A stretch of 37,891 nt of DNA from Parvularia atlantis (Eukaryota; Opisthokonta; Rotosphaerida), in assembly GCA_943704415.1 (NCBI GenBank), contig CALSCO010001254.1, forward strand, positions 1 through 37,891, in the 5' to 3' direction. Below are positions 27,213 to 37,311 of this stretch, in pieces (within the stretch, counting starts at the first letter, position 1; every line of letters begins with the position of its first letter). Both the position numbers and the translations under genes were made by a program. Under the pieces are notes generated by a model. The model was not told the DNA's origin and made no database searches. It saw only the letters and a program-made list of their open reading frames with translations.

Positions 27213-29045
27213 TCAGCATGTCCCGGCCGCCGCGGTGCCTTGCACGCACGCGACGATGCTCGCGAGCACAAAGTACGACGAGACGATGCCGACGGCCAGC
27301 CCGATCACGACGATCGCGGCGTTGACGGCCACGCGCCACCGCGCGATCGCGCCCCAGAACAGGCGCGTGTAGATCAGCGCCGGGAAGATGAAGCCCGAGA
27401 GCGACGAGGCGAGGGCGCCTGCCGTGCGCACGGTGAGCACGCGGGGCTGAAGCGGGAGCAGTACGCCGCACCCATTAGCGCCGAGACGAGCGAAAAGTAC
27501 GGCAGAAGCGTTGCGACCAGCGCCGTCACGCCCACGAGCGCCACGCGGACAGCCACGCGCTTACTCTCGTGCCAGTACGGGTTGCTGTCCGGGTGGATCA
27601 CGGCCTCCTCGACGAGCTGCGCGCGTGGCAACGTCAGCTGTCGACCGTTGTGCGGGCATGCGCGCGCGCACCTGGATCACGGGAAAGATCTGCAGCGGGT
27701 AGGTGAAGATGATCTGCACGACTAGCAGCACCTTGACGGCGCTCACGTAGCGCTGTGCCGCATACGCGATCGTGTGGGTCACAAGCCGGCATAGCCGCAG
27801 CGCGGGCACACGCACGTCGTCGGCCGGCAGGTTGTTGATCACCATGGGCAGCGTCGCGTCGCCGTAGACTGCGCACAAGACGTCAGCAGTCGCACGGCGC
27901 CCGCGTGCAAACAGACGCACAGAGGAAGCCGAAGATGCCCACGAGCAGGAACAGCAGCGTCACGACGGCCACGCCGACTTGGTTGAGCAGCTTGTAGTGC
28001 CGCGGCTCGCGCATGGACGACTCGATGGGGATGGCCTGCGCCGCACGTCAGCGCGCGCCGTCGTCGTTGTCGCGCGGCAGAGGGTACGCACCAGGTTCGC
28101 CGCTGCCATCGTGAACAGGATTGAGCCCACGCCAATGAACAAGCTCGGCCGGATAAAGTCCTGCCGCGGCTGCGGCGCGTCGTGTGAGCCGCGCGGTCGA
28201 CGAGACTCGAAGCAGAGCGGCGCACGGCGGGGCTCCACGAGAAGCGGAAGCCGTAGACGAAGAGCGAGACGACGGCCGTGAGGAAGACGAGGTTCGCGAA
28301 CATGGACACGTGCGAGAGGTACTTGAGGTCGTGCAGCATGCACAGGAACATGACGATGAACATGAGCACGCCGACGTACTCCTGCGCGTGCGCACGGTCA
28401 GCGGGCAGCCGCTGCAAATCGCGGCGCACACCTGCACGGTCAGCGACGGCGCGAGCATGTGCAGCGTCGTGGCCATGAAGATCAGGTACGCGCTGCTGGT
28501 GCACCCGCGACGAGCCGCGATCAGCAGCCGCGCGACAAGCGAGTCGCACAGCAGCCGCACCAGCCGCCGATCTGCGCGATCACGATGACGACGGCGACCG
28601 TCACTGCGCCCTTGCGCCCGAACGCCTCCTTCCCTGCGCGCCGTGCGTGCAACGTGCGATCAGCTGCACGCCGTGCGAGAAGCAGCGGTGGTGTGCGCAC
28701 CGAGCTCCGGGTAGTCGACGACGACGCCGATGGGCGCGTGCACCTGGACGTGCGTGCGCGCCGAGACGAGCAGCTGGTTGACGTAGGCCGAGGTGACGGC
28801 CGTGAGCAGCATGAGCAGGATGCCGGCCTTCCGACAGTGCGCACGCGCGCGCCGTCAGACGCGGGCCACGGCACGGCACGCGGACGACGACGCGCACCCA
28901 CAGCCCCGTCTGCTTGAAGGCGTACGGCAGCGCGTACACGCCCACGCCGATGTAGGACGTGAGCACGTTGAACGTGGTCTGGAGGAGGCTGGCCGTGCCG
29001 CCGCCGTGCACCGCGTCGTTGTGCGCGCCCTCGATGCCGTGGCGC

Positions 29046-29076
<31 letters not shown>

Positions 29077-29309
29077 TGTGGTCGTCGTGTGCAGCGGCAG
29101 TGAGCGGCTTAAGACTGCGCGCGCGTCTCGTCAGCACCACGAGCGGCACACGGAGCGAGCGCGGCGCACGGCATCGACGCGGAGGTCGCGACGAACGCGC
29201 CCGACGACGACGGCTCGGACGGCACCGCGACGGCGCGATGGTGCGTCCATGACGGCCGCAGATGACGCGCAAAGTCGCGCACGTGCCAGTGGTGGTTCTG
29301 GTGGAACAT
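27213..29309 (-). CDS. AAAP-family amino-acid transporter (vacuolar AVT / SLC36-38 type) with a His-Asp-rich N-terminus
   Basis: Multi-pass proton- or sodium-coupled amino-acid transporter. The start is ATG 29309 and the stop TGA 27215-27213, with about nine introns. The first helix carries the family motif: TTFNVLTSYIGVGVYALPYA then FKQTGLW. Later helices include AVTVAVVIVIAQIGGWCGC, SSAYLIFMATTLHMLAP, GVLMFIVMFLCMLHDLKYLS, FIGVGSILFTMAAANLV, VTLLFLLVGIFGFL, VLLVVQIIFTYPLQIFPVIQ (TYPLQ/FPV as in the family) and a C-terminal AAIVVIGLAVGIVSSYFVL. About 100 cytosolic residues precede helix 1. They start MFHQNHHWHVRD and hold HDDHNHDHDHDHDHERHG, which is unusual and could bind metal or sense pH. 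It converges on the ankyrin gene with 52 bp between stops. Confidence 0.9.
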
Positions 29310-29533
29310 GTCGCGCTCTAGTGGCGTCGCGGTGCGCGCAGCACGGGGCACGGGGCAGCCTCCGGGAAGGCGGCGGAGCAGCAGAACTGAAGAGCCGCGC
29401 CGCCGTGAGTCACACGAAGCGCCGACAGAGCCACGCGGAGCGCCGATGACTCATAGATCGCGCCCTGCACGCTTGCCAGTGCCTTTCCTTTTTCTGTTCA
29501 CTTCACCTTGTGCTCACTGCAAGATGCAGAGGC

Positions 29534-31224
29534 TCAGTCCTCGTCCTGAAAGCGCTGGTGCGTGTTTGTGCTCGTCGGCGCGGCGCCCGGCGCGACCGGG
29601 TCCAGGTCGATCGGCTCGCTCAGCTCGTGCACGTCGGCGCGCACACTCGGGCCCGACATGGCCATGAGCGTGATGGCGAGGGCGAGCGTGATGAACTGCA
29701 CGCACGTGCGCGGCGTGAGCGAGCGGCGTGCTCAGAGGAGGCACGCACCTGGAGCACGGCCATCGCGATCGCGCCGCCGCCCGCCACGTGCAGCGTGTAC
29801 GACAGCGTCTCGGTCACGTCCTGTGCGCACACACCGTGAGCAGCGTGCGGCGCACAGCTGCGGCGGCGCACCTGCTGGCACGACTTGTCGTAGCCCTTGA
29901 CGACGAAGCACGTGTCGTTGTAGTACGGCGGCACGGCGTAGTCGACCGTCGTGTTCCAGCCGCAGCTGCGCGGCCGGCTGAGCGCAACGCACCGCCACCT
30001 AGCGCAGGCACGCACCAGTTGTACTTGTCCTGCTCGGCCGCGATCGCCAAGTCGTCGTGGCGCATACCGGCGTCGTACCAGAAGTTGGTCAGGCGCTCGC
30101 GGCACGGCGGCACGGCGCCCTGTGCGCACGCAGCGTCAGTGCGTCACGTCAGCGCCGCTGCCCATGTGTGTGAACCAGATAGCTCGGGCACAGCGTGTAG
30201 TTCTGGATGAAGAACGGCAGGAACAGGTCGTCCGCGACCGTGTACCAGCCGCAGCAATTGTACTTTGTGCGCGCACGCGGGCCCGTGAGCAGCATACGTA
30301 GACGCGCAACGCGGACGGGCGCACGTCCGTCTGGAACGAGCGCAGGACCTGGCGGCCGTACTCGTTCTGCTTCTCGACCGCGACAAACTCGAGCAGGTGG
30401 ATCATCGTGTCGGCGCACGCGCCCCACCCGGGGTGCAGCGACGAGCACACGGTCTCGTTGCCGTACGGCGGCACGGCGCGGTCGGACGTGTTGCGCCAGC
30501 CGCAGCTGATGCGCGCGCCACGTGAGCCACGCGTTGTCACGATCAGCACGAACGCGCGCACACCACTTGTACGCGTCCTGCGCGGCGCACACGAGTGCGA
30601 TCAACAAGCGCACGCACGGCCCACACGGTGCACGGCGCGCACCTCGATGGCCTCGATCGCCATCGGGTCGGCCGCGACGATGACGGACCAGCTGCTGTCG
30701 GCGATGGCGGGCAGCTGCTGATCGCCGTCAGTCCTTCCCGCGCCCTCCGCGCCCAGCAGCGCGCGCCTCGTTGCGGTTGACGAAGGCGATGATGCCCACG
30801 GCGAACTCGATCGCGGTGAGGATCACGACGATGCAGAGGAAGACCGAGAGCGTCTGCTTGTTGTCGCGCACGGCGCCGTGCAGGCCGCTGTTCGCACATG
30901 ATCAGGGTGCGGCCAGTGCGCCGCGCCGCGCCGCGCCGACGCACAGCAGCGTGCACAGCGCGAGGATCACGGCGAGGACGACGATCAGCCCGGCCACCCA
31001 CGCCACCGCGAAGCCGTTGAGGCGCGTGTCGGTGGCGACGGCGACCGACGCGACGATGATGAGGATGAGCGAGCAGACCTTGGCGGGCGCGCCGCATCAG
31101 CCCGCAACGTGCGCGCGCCGTCCGATCGTCTGCTCCCCGCACGCACGAGCACGAACGCGTTCACGCCCACGAGCAGCTGCTTCACCACGCGGCTGCCGAG
31201 CGAGGGCACTGACGAGCGCGCCAT
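29534..31224 (-). CDS. Tetraspanin with three tandem CCGW modules in the large extracellular loop
   Basis: Four-helix membrane organiser. The start is ATG 31224 and the stop TGA 29536-29534. Helices: QLLVGVNAFVLVCSLILIIV, AVAWVAGLIVVLAVILALC, SVFLCIVVILTAIEFAVGII (with the tetraspanin-like Glu) and, at the end, AVLQFITLALAITLMAM. Between helices 3 and 4 lie three copies of the tetraspanin LEL signature: KCCGWRNTSDRAVPPYGNE, NCCGWYTVADDLFLPFF and NCCGWNTTVDYAVPPYYND, each followed by more cysteines. Coding exons for this part are 30325-30505, 30176-30262, 30016-30119, 29872-29965 and 29749-29820; the last exon is 29534-29695. In copies 1 and 3 an intron splits the first Cys codon in the same phase. 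A normal tetraspanin has one CCG module. The tail is acidic and Pro-rich. Confidence 0.85.
30718..30766 (-). other. Probable GC-AG intron in the tetraspanin gene
   Basis: FVNRNE (AACGAG|gcgcgc) joins to QLPAIADSSW (gatcag|CAGCTG). The 49-nt segment has an actgacgg branch motif and an in-frame stop if retained. Confidence 0.65.
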
Positions 31225-31277
31225 CCGATCGTGGTACTGCCTTCTTACAACGGTGACAGACGTGAACGGACTGAACG

Positions 31278-32847
31278 TCACTCGTCCGAGGACGAACGCC
31301 GCAGCGAGTCGGTGCTGGCCTCGCCGCGTGCGGCCACGGCCGGCGTGCGCCCCAGCACCTCGTGCATCAGCGGCGGCAGCCCGTCGATCGCGTGCATCCG
31401 GCGGAACAGGCGCTGGCAACGACACGCGCGATCAGCCCGACAGCTCATGACACGCGCGCGCGCGCGCGCGCACACACACCTCGGCGTCCTCGAGCGTGCG
31501 CTGCAGCGGCACAGTCATCGCCAGGTCGTTGATGTACTTGAGCGTCTCGTCAAACTCAAGCTGTCTGCGAGCACGCCGCTGTGAGCCTCGAGCGCGCACA
31601 CACCGGCGGCCACGCACTGCGCCAGCATCGCGTCGCGGTTCTGCTCGAGGATCGCCACGGCCACAAAGACGTGGTAGTGCGGCGTCCAGAACTGCGTCCA
31701 CAGGCGCTGCGGGTGCGCAGTGCGTCTGTCAGCGGAGGGGCACGGCTCGCGCGCGGCAAGCAGGGCGCACCTCCCACAGCGCCATCACGTCGCCAAACGC
31801 AAACTCGCGCTTGAACAGGATAAGGATCCAGCGGTAGCAGAAAAGCATACTCTGGCTGTCCTTGCTCTCTGCGGCGCGTGCGCGCGCGTCAGGTGCACCA
31901 GCACACAAGCACGATCGGACGCGCCGCACCGAAGAAGCGGAACAGCTCCGGGTCGGCCACGCGGGTCAGCGCCGTCAGCCGCGCGAGCTGCTGGTGGATC
32001 CCGTGCTGGTCCTTGTCAAAGTGGTGCCGCTGCGCGTGCACCGGGTTAGAGGGCGAGCGTCCAGAGCGCGCACGGACGCACCATCGTCTCCATCCAGCTC
32101 GCAAAGCACCAGAACGCGTCAACCTCATCCTGCATGACCACGAGGATTGGCGCGAGCAGGTCCGACATGCCCTGGACGTAGCCTTCGCCATGCGCTTGCG
32201 GTCAGCTTGACCCGGCAACGGAACGCGCCGCGCACCAAGGTCAAAGTTGTAGAACGCGTACGACAGCAGGATGTCGCGCAGCATCTCGAGCCCGTGCCCG
32301 TCGTCGTCCGCAAACATCGGCACCTCGCGGTCCGTCCGCACCACGTCCTTTTCTGCGCGGCCCTACCGTCAGCACCTCCGAAAGGCGCGCGCACGCTGAC
32401 GCACCGATGCGGTGCCGCCGGTCGCGGTACTTGCCGAAGAAACGCTCCTGCTCGGGCGAGATGCTCTGCCACTGGCGCTTGAGCGTGTGGTACATCGTAC
32501 GCCGCGACGCCAGCAGCTCGGCCTGCTGCTCGGTCGTGGCCGAGAACGGCAGGTAGCCCAGCAGGTACTTCCACACGACCGGGCGCAGCTCGGACTCGAC
32601 GCCGCCGTGGAAGACAGTGCGCTTGAGCTCCTGCAGCCATGCGAGGTGAGGCTGGCGGCAAGATCAGGCGCGCCGCACCTCCTCGTGCGCCACCGAGCCG
32701 TCGGCTTGGCGAAAGTACGTCTCAAAGCGCTCGCGCATGAGCGGCGTCCGGTCCGTCTCGAAGAGCGACTGCGTGGCCGTCGCCTCACGCTGCAGCGTCT
32801 CGTCGCTCGTCGTTGCGGACGGCGGCTGCGACGGCGACAGCGACGAT

Positions 32848-32890
<43 letters not shown>

Positions 32891-34201
32891 GAGACGCGGA
32901 CGGGAGAATGTCGACAATCTCAAAGCCGTCAATGTGCGGCCCCTCGCGCGTCGCCGCCACCGAGAGTCGCTCGTCTCGTCTCCGCTCTGCCCGCGCGGCC
33001 CTCAGCAACAGCCCACTCAAGCGCGGCACGCAACCCACCGCGTACCGTACTCGTCGAGGATGCGCTGCCGCTCCGGGTCGACCGGCCGCTGGCGCCGCCT
33101 CTGCATCAGCGCCTCGCTCGTCTGCCGTGCAAACCGCGTGACGTTCGACAGCTGCTCGAGCAGGTTCCACGCGCCCTCGCGCAGCGGCTGTTTCGGGTCA
33201 ACCGTACGCCTGATTGCGTTTCGCGACGGAACGCACCGAGCTCGGCCGCGAGCCCCGAGACTCGCGTGCCTCATGCAGCACGTGCGCCGAGCCCACGCCG
33301 AGCTCGGTCAGCGTGCGCTGCAGCGGATGCGACTGCGCGTCCGCTCGAGGGTGTCAGCACAGCCGCGACCGTGCAAAAGCCCGCGGCGCACCTGGTCATT
33401 CACGTGCAGCAGGTACGGGTCGCGAGCCGACCTGCACTTGCGGCGGTCAGTGCGCACACACGCAGGAGGGCAAGGGCGATTTAACGTGCCGCGTGAGCGT
33501 CGCGTAGCGATTGAGCGTCAGCACAAACTCCTTCAGCCCGCCGTCGTTGAAGTAAAAGTCCGGGTAGGTCACGCCCTCGCGCGTCGTGATGGCGAGCGTG
33601 GACACGCCTGCGCGCAGCACTCAGCCGAGCACAGGCGAGCACACCCGCGCACCGATCGTTGGCACGACGCGGCGGATCGAGCGCACATCGCGGACGCTGA
33701 GGGCCAGCGCGTACGTGTTGGCGACGCTGGGCGGCGCCTCGATGAGCCCCGTGCTGATCGCTGCGCACGTGCGTCGTGATTGAGTGTGGTGCATCCTCCA
33801 AGCCGCAGCCCGTGACGCACCGTACGTGCGCACGTCGCCCTGCGATGACGACGACGACTGCGCCGAGTCGAGCAGCGCCGACGTGCCAAGCAGCGACTGC
33901 GGCGACGCGGCCAGCTCGGCCGGCGGGAGCATGCTGCGGGGCGTCCAGTGCACCGCGCACGCGTCCAGTCCCTGCGTGCCTGCGTCATCACGCGTGCAAC
34001 AACAGCCGCCTGGCGTGCACACGCACGCTCTCGACGACGCTCAGGAAGCCCGTCACGGCCTCGCGCCCACCCGCCGCGTCCGGCTGGATTGACACGCCGC
34101 CCTTGCTGAACACGACGCGCTGCGCGTGCCGTCAGCCCCACAAGGCGCGCACAGCGAGCGAGGAGACGGACCCCCGCGCCGGTTGGTGACGTGTCGGCCA
34201 T
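31278..34201 (-). CDS. TBC1D15/GYP7-type Rab GTPase-activating protein
   Basis: RabGAP (Rab7-class in known homologues) with an N-terminal Rab-binding domain and a C-terminal TBC domain. The start is ATG 34201 and the stop TGA 31280-31278. The N-terminal part RVVFSKGGVSIQPD matches YEQEGVYIHPT of TBC1D15, and TTREGVTYPDFYFNDGGLKE matches its LPALHFHQGD stretch. A poly-Gln run precedes the TBC domain: WKYLLGYLPFSATTEQQAEL, RTMYHTLKRQWQSISPEQE, the arginine finger RHRIEKDVVRTDRE, LRDILLSYAFYNFDLG, the glutamine finger YVQGMSDLLAP, EVDAFWCFASWME, LFCYRWILILFKREFAF and LKYINDLAM. Both catalytic residues are present, so it should be active. The first intron donor is gtccgt. It is 53 bp upstream of the tetraspanin ATG. 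Confidence 0.94.
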
Positions 34202-34470
34202 CGGCCTGCCGCGTCGCACGTGCCACACGAGAACGCGCGTCAGCACACCAGGCATGCGGTGCACACGAAGAGCGCGCGCCACGCGCGACGCACGGCTGCG
34301 GCGACGGCTGCGAGGCGCGCGCGCGCGCGGCGTCCGGCTGCACAGTGCGCGTCATCGAGATTCGAGTGCATGACGCGCCGCCACGCCTGTCGCCTGGCTG
34401 CGAATGCGCGCCCGTTGCGAAGTTCCTGAACGCGCGGCACGCGTGCGGCACAGACGGTCAACGGGAGACG
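34202..34470. other. 269-bp divergent spacer between TBC1D15-like and EB1 genes
   Basis: Non-coding region shared by two divergent genes. It is GC-rich with (cg)n runs near 34315-34330; no TATA box, tRNA or extra exon is recognised. Confidence 0.45.
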
Positions 34471-35701
34471 ATGGGCGAGTCGCGCACGGAGCTCGTCAAG
34501 TGGGTCAATGGCCTGCTCAAGGTCAGCTACACCAAGATCGAGGAGATGGGCACGGGTGCGTGACGTGCTCCAGCTGCGCATCAGCCGCTCGCGCTCACAC
34601 GTGCGCACACCAAAGGCGCCGCGTTCTGCCAGATCTTCGACTCGATCTACGGTTACGCGGCCTGCTGCGCCAGCCCGCCGGCTGACGCCATGCGCGCAGG
34701 CGACGTGCAGCTGCACAAGGTCAAGTTCGACACGAAGCAAGAGCACGAGTACGTCGCCAACTTCAAGGTGCTGCAGGACACGTTCACCAAGCACAAGATC
34801 GACAAGGCGCGTGCGCCGTGCTCATGCGTGTGCATGTGCCTGTGCTGACTGGCTGCGCGCGCACTCAGGCGATCCCCGTCGACCGCCTCGTCAAGTGCAA
34901 GATGCAGGACAACCTCGAGTTCACGCAGTGGGTCAAGAAGTACTGGGACGGCGCGCACCAGGTGTGCCAGCCGCCGCGCTCGTCGCCGATGCCCGCTCAT
35001 GTGCCGCGTCCAGTCCGACGAGTACGACGCGCTCGCCCGGCGCAAGGCTAAGGCGCCCGCGGCCGCCGCCTCGTCCGCCGCGCACGCGCCCATCCCTGCC
35101 GCCGCCCCTGCCGCCGTGCCTGCGCCGGCCAAGCCCACGACGATCGCGCCGCCGCGCACGACCGCCGTCGCCACACCGACCGCCCGCCGGCCCGCCGCCG
35201 CACCAGCGACGGTGGCACGCGCGAGCACGACGACGCGGCCGGCCGGCTCTGCGGCACCGGCGGCGGGCGGCAGCGCGGCGCTAGCCGAGGCGGAGGAGGT
35301 GCGTGCTGGCCCTACCTGGGCAGCGCTGCTGACGGTGTGCGCGAGCAGAAGGTGAAGCAGCTCGAGACGAACGTGACGGAGCTCAAGCTCACGGTCGACA
35401 GCCTTGAGAAGGCGAGTGCAACGCTTGATTCTGCCACCATGCGCTGCCGGCTGACGCGCAGCACGTGCGCAGGAGCGGGATTTTTACTTCAACAAGCTGC
35501 GCGACATCGAGGCGCTCGTGCAGGTGCGCAATGCATCGCAGCAAGCGCGTTGGCTCAAACGCACACTGCCTGCAGATCATCGAGGACACCAAACAGGAGG
35601 CGCCCACGCTCGTCGCTGACATCAAGAACATCCTCTACAGCGTGCAGGACGGCTTCGAGGTCCCTGCCGCGCCCGCAGAGGCCGTAGACGAGAGTTACTA
35701 G
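34471..35701 (+). CDS. EB1: Microtubule plus-end-tracking protein EB1 (MAPRE family)
   Basis: Tracks growing microtubule ends through an N-terminal CH domain and recruits partners through a C-terminal EB-homology domain. The start is ATG 34471 and the stop TAG 35699-35701. CH domain: ELVKWVNGLLKVSYTKIEEM, AAFCQIFDSIYG, LHKVKFDTKQEHEYVANFKV, PVDRLVKCKMQDNLEFTQWV then KKYWD, all as in human EB1. A basic Ala/Pro linker follows, then the EBH coiled coil LKLTVDSLEKERDFYFNKLR with the diagnostic FYF-KLRDIE, and ILYSVQDGFEVPA. The protein ends ...DESY, close to the EEY/F C-terminus recognised by CAP-Gly domains. Six or seven small introns. Confidence 0.96.
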
Positions 35702-35880
35702 TCGAGTGTTTGTGGGAGACGCGGTGGATCAGACACGCATCAGCTGTGGCAGCGCGCTCACCGTCTGCGCGCTGCGCGCACGCTGCGTGCCTCCTGTGCT
35801 CGTGCTGCGCCGCGCGGCAGCTGAATCAGCGCCGCTCACACCGCGCACACGTCAGCCGAACGCGCGCGCGATCGAGCACC

Positions 35881-37056
35881 ATGACCGCCGACGCGAGCGA
35901 CGAGGCCGTGCGCGAGGCCTTCGAGAAGCTGCAGGAGCTCGAGGACCAGGCCGTCAAGATCGGCGCGGAGCAGGTAAACCCCTCATGCGCACGCGCCGCG
36001 GCGGCGCGCTGAGACGGACCGCGCACGCAGGAGGCCGCCGAGCGGCGCCTCGTGTGGCAGTTCGAGAAGCGCCGCGTGGCAGAGCTGTACGAGCCGCGCC
36101 GCGCGGCGGTCAAGAGCATCCCGCACTTCTGGGCGACCGCGGTGCCGTCACGTCGCCCGCCTGCTGGAGCACTGCACCTGCTGACTGCGCGCCTCGTGAC
36201 GGACGCAGCTCCAGAACCACCCCGAGCTCGGCCAGCTGCTCGAGGCCGACGACGTCGATGCGCTGACCTTCCTCGACGCGATCGACATCAAGGCGCACGG
36301 CCAGCACGGCCTCGAGTCGTTCGAGATCAGCTTTGTGCGCGCCCTCGCCGTGGCGCACGCCGCCCGCTCACGCGCCGCGCAGACGTTCAAGTCGAACCCG
36401 TTCTTCAATAACGCCGTGCTCGCGAAGACTTTCAAGTTCAACGACGAGCGACGCATCGTCGACGCCACGGCCGTGCACATCAACTGGAAGGAGGGCAAGG
36501 TGCGCCAGCCCGCGTCCAGGCTGCCGCGGTGCGCCTCATACGCTCGCAGAGCCTCACCGCCCCGAGCGCCGACGCGGGCGGCAGCGGCGCCGACAAGAAG
36601 CGCAAGGTCGACAATGTAGACGCGTCGTCGTTCTTCAACTGGTGCGGCGGGCACGCACGGCAGCGCATCGGGCTGAGCAGCCCACCGCGCGCAGGTTCGA
36701 GGACCCCAACGTGCACACCAGCTCCGACATCGCCGCACTCATCTACGACGAGCTCTGGCCGCGCGCGTTCGACTTCTACAAGAACGACGTGCGCCTACAC
36801 CCCGACCTGCCGCGCCGTGCTGCGACTGAGCGGCGTGCGCCGCAGGTGCCTGAGACCGAGGTGGCCGAGCTGGACGACGACGACGTCGACGCCGAGGGCC
36901 AGGTGTACGAGGTGGTGCGTCTCGCAGGCGGCCACGGCCGCCGCTGCGTGCACGCTCACACTCTCGGATGCGCAGCACGACGGCGACGACGACGGCGACG
37001 ACGGCGAGGACGGCGCAGGCGGCGACGTCGGCGAGGACGGCGAGGACGACGCATGA
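35881..37056 (+). CDS. SET: SET/TAF-I nucleosome assembly protein (NAP family)
   Basis: Histone chaperone. The start is ATG 35881 and the stop TGA 37054-37056. An N-terminal dimerisation helix (AFEKLQELEDQAVKIGAEQ, then FEKRRVAELYEPRRAAVKSI) leads to the NAP core: PHFWATALQNHPELGQLL, DALTFLDAIDIKAHG, ESFEISFTFKSNPFFNNAVL, KTFKFND and the WKEGK motif. A KKRKVDN basic patch is a likely nuclear signal; next come ASSFFNWC and SSDIAALIYDELWPRAFDFY. The tail is highly acidic (runs of DDGDD and GEDG). Introns are short and GT-AG, for example one after GAGCAG at about 35973 and one joining EISF to TFKSN. Length and order match SET rather than the longer NAP1 proteins. Confidence 0.94.
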
Positions 37057-37311
37057 GACGCAGCGCAGCGAATCGGATGTCGGCTGACTCTCGGTTGCCA
37101 CGCAACGCCATTCACAATTTGACCTTCGCGCTGCTTCTTCTCGACGCCGCCCTCGGCGCGCCCTCGCTCGCGGCGGGCCCACTCCACGCGCTGCGGCGCC
37201 GCGCGCACGTGCTTGTAGCGTCGCCGTGCACTGGGGCGACGCGCGCGACGCACAGCCAGAGCGTTTTCGCGGCGTCTGACACGTCTGACAAACAAGGTTG
37301 ACGGCCGCAGA
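37057..37311. other. 255-bp spacer between SET and the Cys-rich gene
   Basis: No coding potential is supported on either strand; it presumably holds the 3' end of SET and the promoter of the next gene. Confidence 0.4.

Noticed and set aside
29510-31256. Two or three separate small tetraspanin genes instead of one
   Set aside because: Only one set of four helices exists. The modules between helix 3 and 4 are joined by in-phase introns with standard signals, with no stop or new start between them.
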